The translations under genes and the position numbers were made by a program. Positions 17,201 to 24,373 of a stretch of 64,000 nucleotides of DNA are shown here, piece by piece. The notes below the pieces were generated by a model. It had not been told where the DNA came from. It worked only from the letters and a program-made list of their open reading frames with translations, and did no database searches. Positions within the stretch are counted from its first letter, which is position 1, and every line of letters begins with the position of its first letter. This DNA is from Oleidesulfovibrio alaskensis DSM 16109 (GTDB lineage: Bacteria; Desulfobacterota; Desulfovibrionia; Desulfovibrionales; Desulfovibrionaceae), in the NCBI RefSeq assembly GCF_000482745.1, contig NZ_KI519495.1, positions 62,001 through 126,000 of the forward strand, in the 5' to 3' direction.

Positions 17201-19208
17201 TTCCGGCCTTGCCAGCATCCCTCTTGAAATTCCCGAATTTCAGGGCAGGCTGCGGCTTATGGCCGTGGCATGGAACACTGCCGGTGTCGGTTCCGCTTCG
17301 GCGCACATGACGGTACGCGACCCGCTGGTGCAGGATATTATTCTGCCGCGTTTCCTCGCGCCGCAGGACACGGCACAGGCAACCGTACTGCTGCACAATC
17401 TCGAGGCGGCGGAAGGCACCTACACTGTGACGCTGGCAGGTAACGGCACCCTTTCCGTCAGTCCGGCAGACCTCAAGGTCACACTCAAACAGGGGCAGCG
17501 GGTACTGCTGCCCGTGACTGTAAGCGCACAGGGCAACGGACAGGGCAGTATCAGCGCTCTTGTACAGGGGCCGGAATTCCGTGCCGACCTGCACCGCGAC
17601 ATGACAGTACGGCCCGCGTTCGGCCATCAGACAGTACGCAGTTCCGTCACGCTTGATCCCGGGTCATCCCTTGCCATCGACACGGCCCTGCTTGAAAAAA
17701 CACTTCTGGCACAGGGCCTTACCACGAACCACATTCTGAAAGGAACGCTGGAGACATCCGTGCAGGCCGGCTCTGTTCCCGGAGCGGATGTGCCGTCGCT
17801 GCTGCGCTGGCTTGACCGCTACCCTTATGGTTGTCTGGAGCAGACAGCCAGCCGCGCCATGCCGCTTCTGTACCTGCGGCAGGTGGCTGCCATGAGCGGA
17901 CTGGAAGAAACATCGCCCGCGGCAGAACGAATCCGCGACGCCATAGACCGCATAGGCGACATGCAGAACCCTGACGGCAGTCTGAACATGTGGCCGGGCG
18001 ACACATGGCGTGCCGACCCGTGGACCACGGTGTACGCCATGGACTTTCTGACGCGTGCTGCGCTGGAGGGACACAACGTGCCCGAACCGGTGCTGGACGG
18101 TGCAAGAAAATATCTTACCGCAGTGGCCCGCAGCGGGTCATACGGGGCCTCGCCCGAGGCCATGGCTTACGCCTACAGGGTTCTTGCCCAGTCCGGCGTG
18201 CTGCTGACGGCGGACATGCGCTACTTCCACGACAGCTCGCCGCAGCTGGACAGCACCGGCTGGGCCAGTCTCGGCAGAGCCTTTGACCTTGTGGGCGACA
18301 GGCCCCGCGCCGCATCAAGCTTTGACCGTGCGGGAGCAGTCATCGCATCGGGCGTACGGCCGCAAAACGCGCAGCCTGCCCCCTACGGTACCGGCAAGCG
18401 CAATCTGGCTTTTGCCGTAGCCGCAGCCGCGGAATCAGGCAGAGTGCAACTGGCTGCCGAACTGCTGCAACGCGGCGGCGGATTCGGCCCCGACAACGGC
18501 CTCATGCGCACCACCACACAGGAGGCGGGTTGGAAGCTGCTGGCCGTCCACGGTCTGCTTAAGGAGGCTGAACGCACACAGGTCACACTGGACGGACGTC
18601 CGGTGACCACCCGCGGCGGTTTCAGCATAATCCGTCTGCCCGAAAGCGCCTTTCTGCAGAGCGGCGGCAGTGCCCCTGCGCTGGGCAACGCGGGCGAAGG
18701 CATCGCATGGGTCACCACGGCATTCGACTTTGCCCTTGCCGCGCCGCGCCCCGCTGTGACGCACAAAAGCCTTTCTCTTAAACGGGAATATCTTACATTC
18801 GAAGGACAGCCGGTAGACACCGCCACCGTGCGCCGTAACGACAGATTCATCGTGCGGCTTACACTGCGGGCCCTTCAGAGCCAGCACAGACAGATTGTGG
18901 TGCAGGACCTGCTGCCGGCAGGTCTGGAAGTGGAAAGCATAATTCCGCAAAACAATGCTGCGCAGCCCTGGCTTAAACCCACGGCAGCATCGCTGCTGCA
19001 ACGGCAGGACGACCGCGTGGTGGCCGTCTATGACTTTGAACGGCTGCCGTGGAACAACGCCCGCGGCAGGGAACCGCTGGTGGCCGCATACATTGTGCGC
19101 GCTGTCACCGCAGGTTCATTCACCATACCGCCGGCAAGCGCGGAAGACATGTACGACCCGCAGTTCGCCGTACGCGGCGAAGCCGGCAGCATGACCATCG
19201 CGCCGTAA
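14253..19208 (+). CDS. Bacterial alpha-2-macroglobulin (YfhM-like lipoprotein)
   Basis: A 1651-residue periplasmic protease-trap protein. The ATG at 14253 follows CAGGAGG and begins a lipoprotein signal with lipobox AVLAGC (C29). MG-type beta domains follow, including YLYTDRGVYRPRETVNLMAML (MG2/MG3 region) and a bait-like variable segment. ILPRFLAPQDTAQATVLLHNLE marks the start of the A2M core. The thioester is intact: YGCLEQ with C1194 and Q1197, followed by the alpha-6/alpha-6 thioester domain. Family members trap proteases that breach the outer membrane and commonly pair with PBP1C, encoded just downstream here. Confidence 0.93.
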   Translation: MTSSARLVSACRVFLCAMLFAALAVLAGCGSDTEERSDRQPSAAHNAAANATSEIPHEQQTVAAQEPPEFSYTGATLAESENGPEICFDFTQALDASGNVSYQDYIRSAAGLTVSRIQAQRMCLTGGKAGDTIAVTLRAGLPAASGDVLASDAEVSISLRNLKPSVNFERGFVLPRGSARGLPVTTVNTENCWLAVLRMPPHAITQVYGDILSGRRFNPWDVVQLNRTQAALAWNGTMQVVPKLNEPVTTLFPVRDVAIRNKPGLYFIIGSPAPLAPSSGTFSYEDLPEEVGGQLVLETDLALTTYQGTDGMTVSVRSYATAQPVSGVTLTLISRNLEELGTAVTDRQGMASFAAGLTRGQGAAEPVLLTAAREDDTALLDLRGTPLDLSDRGIEGRTPIQGVDAYLYTDRGVYRPRETVNLMAMLRTPQGAAVTDAPLTVTVVRPDGKIYRRTTVQRQEQGAAHLPVHLSETALRGRWQATAHIDPQGPPVGEVFFQVEDFVPERLAVSLHTAQSAITPQTPAAVAVQADFLYGAPGNGLQAEAETTLRPDPAPFKGAYAGYLFGDVTARPLRMDNEVPPTDETGKTALQISLADLTAAASARRAETQLLLDQPALADITVRVQEPGGRTTRAAVSVPVLARKEYIGLRPLFRDGYAPVGQPARFEAVCVDAGGRTTGLDNATVTWKRISVSWQWSRTGGSWRYERVERVAETRTEPLAVTADAPAHISRMLDWGRYQIEISAPGQKQTVAYTFNVGWGAETDDDRPDRLDVRLDSPLYKAGSQARLHIDSPVAGKATVVIANERVLDVITADIPAGGGTVDLPVRQDWGAGAYALVTLHQPLQQRTGRSPVRAVGVSWIPVDMAEHTLAVSIASPERIRPRSTVSVPVRIQGGAGAHVTLAAVDEGILQLTRFSSPSPDGYFFAKRRLGVTMRDDYGRLIEGEGTTGTIRQGGDMAGASGSLEAVPLRIVSLFSGVVTADSSGLASIPLEIPEFQGRLRLMAVAWNTAGVGSASAHMTVRDPLVQDIILPRFLAPQDTAQATVLLHNLEAAEGTYTVTLAGNGTLSVSPADLKVTLKQGQRVLLPVTVSAQGNGQGSISALVQGPEFRADLHRDMTVRPAFGHQTVRSSVTLDPGSSLAIDTALLEKTLLAQGLTTNHILKGTLETSVQAGSVPGADVPSLLRWLDRYPYGCLEQTASRAMPLLYLRQVAAMSGLEETSPAAERIRDAIDRIGDMQNPDGSLNMWPGDTWRADPWTTVYAMDFLTRAALEGHNVPEPVLDGARKYLTAVARSGSYGASPEAMAYAYRVLAQSGVLLTADMRYFHDSSPQLDSTGWASLGRAFDLVGDRPRAASSFDRAGAVIASGVRPQNAQPAPYGTGKRNLAFAVAAAAESGRVQLAAELLQRGGGFGPDNGLMRTTTQEAGWKLLAVHGLLKEAERTQVTLDGRPVTTRGGFSIIRLPESAFLQSGGSAPALGNAGEGIAWVTTAFDFALAAPRPAVTHKSLSLKREYLTFEGQPVDTATVRRNDRFIVRLTLRALQSQHRQIVVQDLLPAGLEVESIIPQNNAAQPWLKPTAASLLQRQDDRVVAVYDFERLPWNNARGREPLVAAYIVRAVTAGSFTIPPASAEDMYDPQFAVRGEAGSMTIAP

Positions 19209-19240
19209 CAGCCCGGCCGGCAGAAACAACCGGAACTCCC

Positions 19241-19266
19241 GCGCCGGCGGCATATGCCGCCGGCGC
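19241..19266. repeat. 26-bp perfect palindrome between A2M and pbpC
   Basis: GCGCCGGCGGCAT at 19241-19253 is followed immediately by its exact reverse complement at 19254-19266, without a spacer. There is no T run, so it is not a classical terminator. The ATG at 19254 in the centre of the palindrome is unlikely to be used as a start codon. Confidence 0.8.
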
Positions 19267-19307
19267 GCATTATGTGCAACGGTAACCCGCCCGAAACAGA
19301 CTTTCCC

Positions 19308-21458
19308 ATGCCTCTGACACAGCACCAGCCTCCCGCCACGCAGCACACGGCACGCACCCGCCCGGCGCTCATCCGCCCGGCGTTCATCCGCGCCGCGGCT
19401 GCCGTCGGCATATCGCTGTTTTGTACGGTAATGCTGCTACTTGTTCTGGATGCGGCCTTTCCGCCCGACCTCTCGCGCTACAACCGGCGTTCCGTGCTGG
19501 TGACCGATGCAGAGGGCAGACTGCTGCACGCTTTTCTCAGTCCCGACGGCATGTGGCGGCTGCACACAACACCGCATGATGTGGACAGCCGGTACCTCGA
19601 CATGCTCAGAACCTATGAAGACAAACGCTTCGGCATGCATCCGGGGGTGGACCCGCTGGCTGTTCTGCGGGCCGCGGCACAGCTTGCCGTTTCCGGGCAT
19701 GTGGTATCCGGTGCGTCCACACTGTCCATGCAGGCAGCACGGCTGCTGCAGCCGCGGCCGCGTACACTGAAAGCCAAACTGACCGAAGCCCTGCGCGCCA
19801 TGCAGCTGCACTGGCGCTACGGCAGCAACGGGGTGCTTTCCATCTATCTCACTCTGGCGCCGTTCGGGTCCAACATTGAAGGGGTGCGGGCCGCCTCGCT
19901 GACATATTTCGGTAAAGAACCGCGCAGGCTGACCACGGGAGAAGCAGCGCTGCTTGTGGCACTGCCTCAGTCCCCCACGCAGCTGCGGCCGGACAGAAAC
20001 CCTCTGGATGCCCGCAAAGCGAGAGATAAGATTCTCGGCCGCATGCACGCCGCAGGCATTATCAGCGGCAGGCAGCACACCGAAGCCCGCACGGAATCCA
20101 TTCCGGCTGTCCGCAGGCAAATGCCCGCGCTGGCGTCTGTTCTGGCCCTGAACATGCGCAATGCAGCCCCCCGCCGTGAGCACATTGCCACCGCCCTGAG
20201 CCTGCCTGTGCAGCACGCAACCGAAACACTGTGCCAGCGTCATGCCCTGAGCATGGAGCAGGGAGCCGCCACCGCAGCCGTGGTGCTGCACCGCGCCACC
20301 CGGCAGGTGCGAGCCTATGTGGGCGGCAAAAATGCCGACGCTTCGCGCAATTATCTGGACCTGCCCCGCGCACTGCGTTCACCCGGTTCCACGCTGAAGC
20401 CATTCATCTACGGACTGGCTTTCAGTGAACACATTCTGCATCCCGAAACCCTCATCAGTGACGAAGCACACCGGTTCGGCGACTTCAGCCCGCGTAATTT
20501 CCGCAGGGGGTATCAGGGCGCTGTAACGGTGCGCGAGGCTCTGCGTGACTCACTGAACGTGCCCGCCGTCAGCGTGCTGTACGCACTGGGCCCCGACAGA
20601 CTGGTTGCGGCGCTGCGTAACGCCGGTGCAACGCTGGCCGTGGAAGGCGATGCCACACTGCCCATAGCGCTGGGCGGTGCCGGCACCACTCTGCTGGACC
20701 TCACAACCCTGTATGCAGCACTGGCAGACGGCGGCACAGCGCTGCCGCCGCAGTTTGTTCCCGCCGTCCTGTCCGCCCCGCAGCAGGGATTCCGGCTGAT
20801 GGACAGCGCTGCGGCATGGCAGGTCATTGATATTCTGAAAGACTCGCCGAGGCCGCAGGGCTATCTGTCAGCCGCGGCCGGCGGCAGACCTGTCGCCTTC
20901 AAAACGGGCACGTCATACGGATACCGCGACGCGTGGGCCGTGGGTGCTTCTCCTGACTGGGTGGTGGGGGTGTGGACAGGCAGGCCCGACGGCAGACCCC
21001 GCCCCGGCGCAGTGGGGCGCACCGCCGCTGTACCGCTGCTGCTTGATATTTTCGGCAGGTTGCCGCCGGATACTGGCCCGTGGCCTTCTCCCCCGGCAGG
21101 GGTGCTGGATGTGCGCGACAACCGCAGGCTGCCTACGGGGCTGCAGCACTTTGTGCCGGGCAGCGGCACGGGCCTGCCTGTACTGGCCGGCGAGCCTCCG
21201 CGCATACTGCACCCGCAGCAGGGAGCCACTGTGGAATCACTGGGGCAGCAGGCAGGAGAAGGCATAGCTCTGCGCGCATCGGGCGGCACCGCCCCGCTGC
21301 GCTGGGTTGTCAACGGACTGCCCCTGCCCGAAGACCAGCATTACTGGCTGCCGGACAGTGAAGGCTTTGCCCGGCTGACGCTGGTCGATGCGGCAGGACG
21401 CAGCGCCACAGTGCAGATCCGCATCATTCTGCCGCAGCAGCCGGCACTCGCCCCGTAA
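19308..21458 (+). CDS. pbpC: Penicillin-binding protein 1C
   Basis: A 716-residue bifunctional class A PBP. One transmembrane helix (VGISLFCTVMLLLVLDAAF) anchors it. The glycosyltransferase domain has YEDKRFGMHPGVDP with the catalytic Glu and ASTLSMQAARLL. The transpeptidase domain has SPGSTLKPFIYG (active-site Ser and Lys of SxxK) and KTGTSYGYRDAWAVG. The C-terminal BiPBP domain (about 620-716) is typical of PBP1C. The start is uncertain: 19308 and 19272 are both in frame and neither has a strong Shine-Dalgarno. It lies 99 bases after the A2M gene, the classic yfhM-pbpC pairing. Confidence 0.92.
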   Translation: MPLTQHQPPATQHTARTRPALIRPAFIRAAAAVGISLFCTVMLLLVLDAAFPPDLSRYNRRSVLVTDAEGRLLHAFLSPDGMWRLHTTPHDVDSRYLDMLRTYEDKRFGMHPGVDPLAVLRAAAQLAVSGHVVSGASTLSMQAARLLQPRPRTLKAKLTEALRAMQLHWRYGSNGVLSIYLTLAPFGSNIEGVRAASLTYFGKEPRRLTTGEAALLVALPQSPTQLRPDRNPLDARKARDKILGRMHAAGIISGRQHTEARTESIPAVRRQMPALASVLALNMRNAAPRREHIATALSLPVQHATETLCQRHALSMEQGAATAAVVLHRATRQVRAYVGGKNADASRNYLDLPRALRSPGSTLKPFIYGLAFSEHILHPETLISDEAHRFGDFSPRNFRRGYQGAVTVREALRDSLNVPAVSVLYALGPDRLVAALRNAGATLAVEGDATLPIALGGAGTTLLDLTTLYAALADGGTALPPQFVPAVLSAPQQGFRLMDSAAAWQVIDILKDSPRPQGYLSAAAGGRPVAFKTGTSYGYRDAWAVGASPDWVVGVWTGRPDGRPRPGAVGRTAAVPLLLDIFGRLPPDTGPWPSPPAGVLDVRDNRRLPTGLQHFVPGSGTGLPVLAGEPPRILHPQQGATVESLGQQAGEGIALRASGGTAPLRWVVNGLPLPEDQHYWLPDSEGFARLTLVDAAGRSATVQIRIILPQQPALAP

Positions 21459-21496
21459 TTCTTGTTCATACGGCCCCGCCTGCCGGCGGACGCCGG

Positions 21497-21530
21497 AAAA
21501 AAAAAGCGCACAGCCCTGCGGGCCGTGCGC
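21497..21530 (-). terminator. Minus-strand terminator
   Basis: A hairpin spanning 21506-21530 (GCGCAC arm against GTGCGC with GCCC/GGGC inner pairs) is preceded on the plus strand by a nine-A run (21497-21505), which reads as a T run on the minus strand. It terminates the gene at 21555-21932. Confidence 0.85.
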
Positions 21531-21554
21531 CTGTAGTCATGGTTCCGGCTGTAT

Positions 21555-21932
21555 TCAGCCTTCCCAGATATCCAGATTGTCCTCGGGAATATCGTGCTCT
21601 TCCAAAACGGCTCCGGCCACGCCCTCATCGCCTTCGGGCACGATGATAACGCACTGGCAGCCGTGTTCCGCGGCATGGACAGCCAGAGCGCGGATGCGCT
21701 CTGCAGTTTCCAGCCGCGCCAGCGTCACCTCTGTCTCCACGACAAAGTAGTACACCACGCCTTTGGTATTTTCTCCCTGCAGGTCGGGCTGAAAGCCTTC
21801 GACGGTGTCGGGGCTGTCCAGTTCTTCCAGCAGGCCTTTTATCTTTTTGAAGCCCCCTTCAAACAGGGCTTCGCAGGCGGTTTCCAGCAGGTCCTGCCGC
21901 TGGATGTCCGCATCGGATTGATTGCTGCTCAT
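21555..21932 (-). CDS. Small acidic protein of unknown function
   Basis: A 125-residue very acidic soluble protein that I do not recognise. The ATG at 21932 is chosen because GAGGTG lies upstream; an in-frame start at 21986 adds an unlikely hydrophobic/aromatic lead. Predicted layout is helix (ETACEALFEGGFKKIKGLL), then GFQPDL, a beta strand with acidic residues (VVYYFVVETEVT), a helix (ERIRALAVHAAEHG) and a strand (CQCVIIVPEG). The PD...ExE spacing and alpha-beta order recall degenerate PD-(D/E)XK nuclease folds, but the catalytic Lys is absent. It is monocistronic with its own terminator. Confidence 0.6.
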   Translation of the reverse strand: MSSNQSDADIQRQDLLETACEALFEGGFKKIKGLLEELDSPDTVEGFQPDLQGENTKGVVYYFVVETEVTLARLETAERIRALAVHAAEHGCQCVIIVPEGDEGVAGAVLEEHDIPEDNLDIWEG

Positions 21933-22238
21933 ACGTTGCACCTCAAAGAAATGTGAGCGCCACATTTCCACAAACGAGCCGCACACGCAAGCAGGGAAAT
22001 CCCCCGTGCGTACCGGCGCCTGCCCGGCGCCTGTCCGGCGTCAGGTCTCCGGCGGTCGCATGCCCCCCCGTGCGGCCCGAAGGCATTTGCAACCGACCCC
22101 GCAATTATTACATATATCTATACATCTAACGGCATATGTAGGCGTTTTTCAATTTGACCCTGCCCTGCGCGGACGGTCATATTTTAGCGTTACTCCCGTA
22201 ACATTCCCCGCCACCGCAGCCACTTTACGGAGCTTTCC
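21933..22238. other. Divergent intergenic region
   Basis: This 306-bp spacer separates the minus-strand acidic protein gene from the plus-strand Fe-S protein gene. An AT-rich island at about 22100-22155 stands out from GC-rich flanks; TTGCAA (22087-22092) with TACATA (22109-22114), 16 bases apart, is a weak promoter candidate for the plus-strand gene. No gene is seen. Confidence 0.4.
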
Positions 22239-23417
22239 ATGCCGCCCCAGCAGCCCTCAGCACCGCAGACAGCACCCGACTCCGCCCCGCCGTCCCCGGC
22301 CAGCACGGCGTCTGTTCCCGATGCGGCACGCATGGCCGTCCAATGTACAGAATGCGGTGCCTGTGTCAGAATGTGTCCTTTTCTGCAGGAACACGGCACT
22401 CCGGCGCACATGGCCCGTCAACTGCAGCACAGCCCGCAGACAGTGCTGAACGCTTATGCATGCAGCCTGTGCTCGCTGTGTTCCGCAGTATGTCCGGAAA
22501 AACTCGATCCGGCGCAGATGTTCATGGACATGCGCCGCGCCGCTGTGGCCTCCGGCCTGCTGGACACGGCGCCTTACCGGCGTATTCTGGGCTATGAAGC
22601 GCTGGGCATATCTGCGGCTTTCACCCTGTACGGCCTGCCGCAGGGGGCCGACACGGTATTTTTTCCCGGATGCACACTGGCCGGAACCCGCCCGCGCACG
22701 GTACAGGCGGCCTTCAGCTATCTGCGCACGGTGTTTCCCCGCGCCGGTGCCGTGCTTGCCTGCTGCAGCAAGCCTTCGCATGATCTGGGTATGCAGAGCC
22801 TGTTCAACGAGCGGTTCACTCAGCTGTACAACCGGCTTGCGCAACACGGTATACGGCGGGTGGTCACGGCCTGCCCCAACTGCCACAAGGTATTCACCAC
22901 ATACGCACAGGATATGGAGGTTGTCAGCATATACGAAGTGCTGGCCCGCAGACCTGCCATGGCCGCCGGTCATGACTGCAGCGCACCTTCCTGCACGGCC
23001 GCACTGCACGACCCGTGCCCGCTGCGTGAGTTTCCGGCCATTCACCATGCCGCGCGCGTTCTGGCGGCAGAAGCCGGAATAGACGTCACAGAGCTGCCCG
23101 GCACACGCCGCCGCACACTGTGCTGCGGCGAGGGCGGTGCCGTAGGCGCGGTGCGCCCCGACCTTGCGGGCGGATGGACCGCACGCCGCGCAGCCGCAGC
23201 GCCGCAAAAAAGAATATTCACCTACTGTGCGGGGTGTGCGGGCAGCCTTTCCGCTGCGGGCCGCCGCACCGACCATCTGCTTGATCTTGTTTTTTACCCG
23301 CGCCGCACACTGGCCGGTCGCATGAAACCCGCCCGCGCCCCGTTCAGCTATCTGCACAGGCTATGGCTGAAGCTGCGCTGGCGGCTGCTGCTGACCCGCG
23401 GAACAGACGGAAAGTAA
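22239..23417 (+). CDS. CCG-domain Fe-S protein (HdrD/GlpC/LldE-like)
   Basis: A 392-residue redox protein. After a Pro/Ala-rich lead (about 1-30), two [4Fe-4S] motifs appear: CTECGACVRMCPF and CSLCSLCSAVCPEKLDP. Two CCG-type cysteine-rich domains follow: PGCTLAG...ACCSKPSHDLG with CPNCHKVF, and HDPCPLRE...LCCGEGGAVGAV with CAGC. This is the architecture of HdrD-like subunits that pass electrons to disulfides, quinones or flavoproteins. The second domain lacks a canonical CCG-x30-CxxC spacing, so its cluster type is uncertain. There is no membrane helix and no dedicated partner next to it. RBS is ACGGAG. Confidence 0.82.
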   Translation: MPPQQPSAPQTAPDSAPPSPASTASVPDAARMAVQCTECGACVRMCPFLQEHGTPAHMARQLQHSPQTVLNAYACSLCSLCSAVCPEKLDPAQMFMDMRRAAVASGLLDTAPYRRILGYEALGISAAFTLYGLPQGADTVFFPGCTLAGTRPRTVQAAFSYLRTVFPRAGAVLACCSKPSHDLGMQSLFNERFTQLYNRLAQHGIRRVVTACPNCHKVFTTYAQDMEVVSIYEVLARRPAMAAGHDCSAPSCTAALHDPCPLREFPAIHHAARVLAAEAGIDVTELPGTRRRTLCCGEGGAVGAVRPDLAGGWTARRAAAAPQKRIFTYCAGCAGSLSAAGRRTDHLLDLVFYPRRTLAGRMKPARAPFSYLHRLWLKLRWRLLLTRGTDGK

Positions 23418-23454
23418 TCCGCGCGGCAGATATAATCCGCTTTTTTCCCCCGCG

Positions 23455-23482
23455 TTGACACGGCTGCCATGCGCTTTATACT
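23455..23482 (+). promoter_or_regulatory. Sigma70-type promoter for the GNAT gene
   Basis: TTGACA (23455-23460), 16-bp spacer, TATACT (23477-23482). Predicted transcription would begin near 23489, giving a leader of about 90 bases before the start codon at 23578. Confidence 0.65.
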
Positions 23483-23501
23483 GGACGCAAACGCCCCCGG
23501 A

Positions 23502-23526
23502 GGCGTGCCGAATCCTTCGGCACGCC
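23502..23526 (+). other. Stable hairpin in the GNAT mRNA leader
   Basis: GGCGTGCCGAA (23502-23512) pairs perfectly with TTCGGCACGCC (23516-23526) around a TCC loop. A second small hairpin (TCGCG/CGCGA, 23540-23555) follows. Together they fill the leader between promoter and start codon; there is no T run. Confidence 0.6.
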
Positions 23527-23577
23527 GCGGGGCATCACCTCGCGCCCTTACGCGAGCAGCATCCTGACGGGATAATC

Positions 23578-24249
23578 ATGTCTTCCGACAAACCCCATTC
23601 GCCGGAAATTCACATCCGCGAAATGAGCATTGACGATCTGGCTCCTGTTTTTCACATGGGCGAACGACTGTTCACCTGCGATCTGTATCCTTTTCTGTAC
23701 CGCACCTGGGATGAGTGGGAAGTGGTGGGGCACTACAACACCGACCCCGAATTCTGTCTTGTGGCCGAAGCCGACGGCCGGCTGGCAGGATTCATCATCG
23801 GCACACTGATAAGTAAAGCATCATGGACCTACGGCTACATTATCTGGATAGGCGTCGAGCCGGAATTCCACGGTTGCGGCATCGGCCACCGGCTGTACGA
23901 CAAAATGGTGGACCGCATGGTGGCTGAAGGTGCGCGCTACCTTATTGCCGATACGGACCCCAGCAACGGCCCCGCACTACGGTTTTTCAGCGGCAAAGGC
24001 TTTTCCAGCGAGCAGGACCACGTCATCCTGACACTTAACCTGCATCACAACCCGCAGTACCAGCAGGTGCTTAAAAAGCACGGATCAGGTTCGACCGTGG
24101 CAAAGGAACATACTCCGACGCGCTCTAAAAAACGCCGCACCAGAACCCCGGCCGAGCCGAAAACAGGCAAAACAGAAGGCGTTCACCCCCGTGACCCCGC
24201 AGCAGCCGGCGGTCACGGCAGCTGCGGCAGCTCAAAAGACAGCGCATAA
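23578..24249 (+). CDS. GNAT-family N-acetyltransferase with basic tail
   Basis: A 223-residue protein. Residues about 10-160 form a GNAT domain (IHIREMSIDDLAPVFHMGE at the start, WIGVEPEFHGCGIGHRLYDKM as motif A with the acetyl-CoA pyrophosphate loop in the form GCGIGH, and ALRFFSGKGF as motif B). The closest general type is RimI-like, acting on protein N termini or small amines; the substrate is unknown. The C-terminal 50 residues are a low-complexity, Lys/Arg/Thr/Pro-rich tail (HTPTRSKKRRTRTPAEPKTG) unlike the domain. The start is set by the promoter at 23455, which excludes an earlier in-frame codon. Confidence 0.82.
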   Translation: MSSDKPHSPEIHIREMSIDDLAPVFHMGERLFTCDLYPFLYRTWDEWEVVGHYNTDPEFCLVAEADGRLAGFIIGTLISKASWTYGYIIWIGVEPEFHGCGIGHRLYDKMVDRMVAEGARYLIADTDPSNGPALRFFSGKGFSSEQDHVILTLNLHHNPQYQQVLKKHGSGSTVAKEHTPTRSKKRRTRTPAEPKTGKTEGVHPRDPAAAGGHGSCGSSKDSA

Positions 24250-24373
24250 TCACACACCGTGCAGCCGCACGCGCCGCCGCGCACACATTGCCAAACCTGC
24301 CCGCCCGTGCCATGTACACGGCGGGCGGGCTGCCTGTGCATGCCCGCCGGCATAACCGCATGACGGAAAAGCA

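Noticed and set aside
19254..19307. ATG at 19254 as the start of PBP1C
   Set aside because: It lies in the centre of a 26-bp perfect palindrome that would hide it in a hairpin, and the extra residues are not membrane-anchor-like. The start at 19308 (or 19272) is more reasonable.
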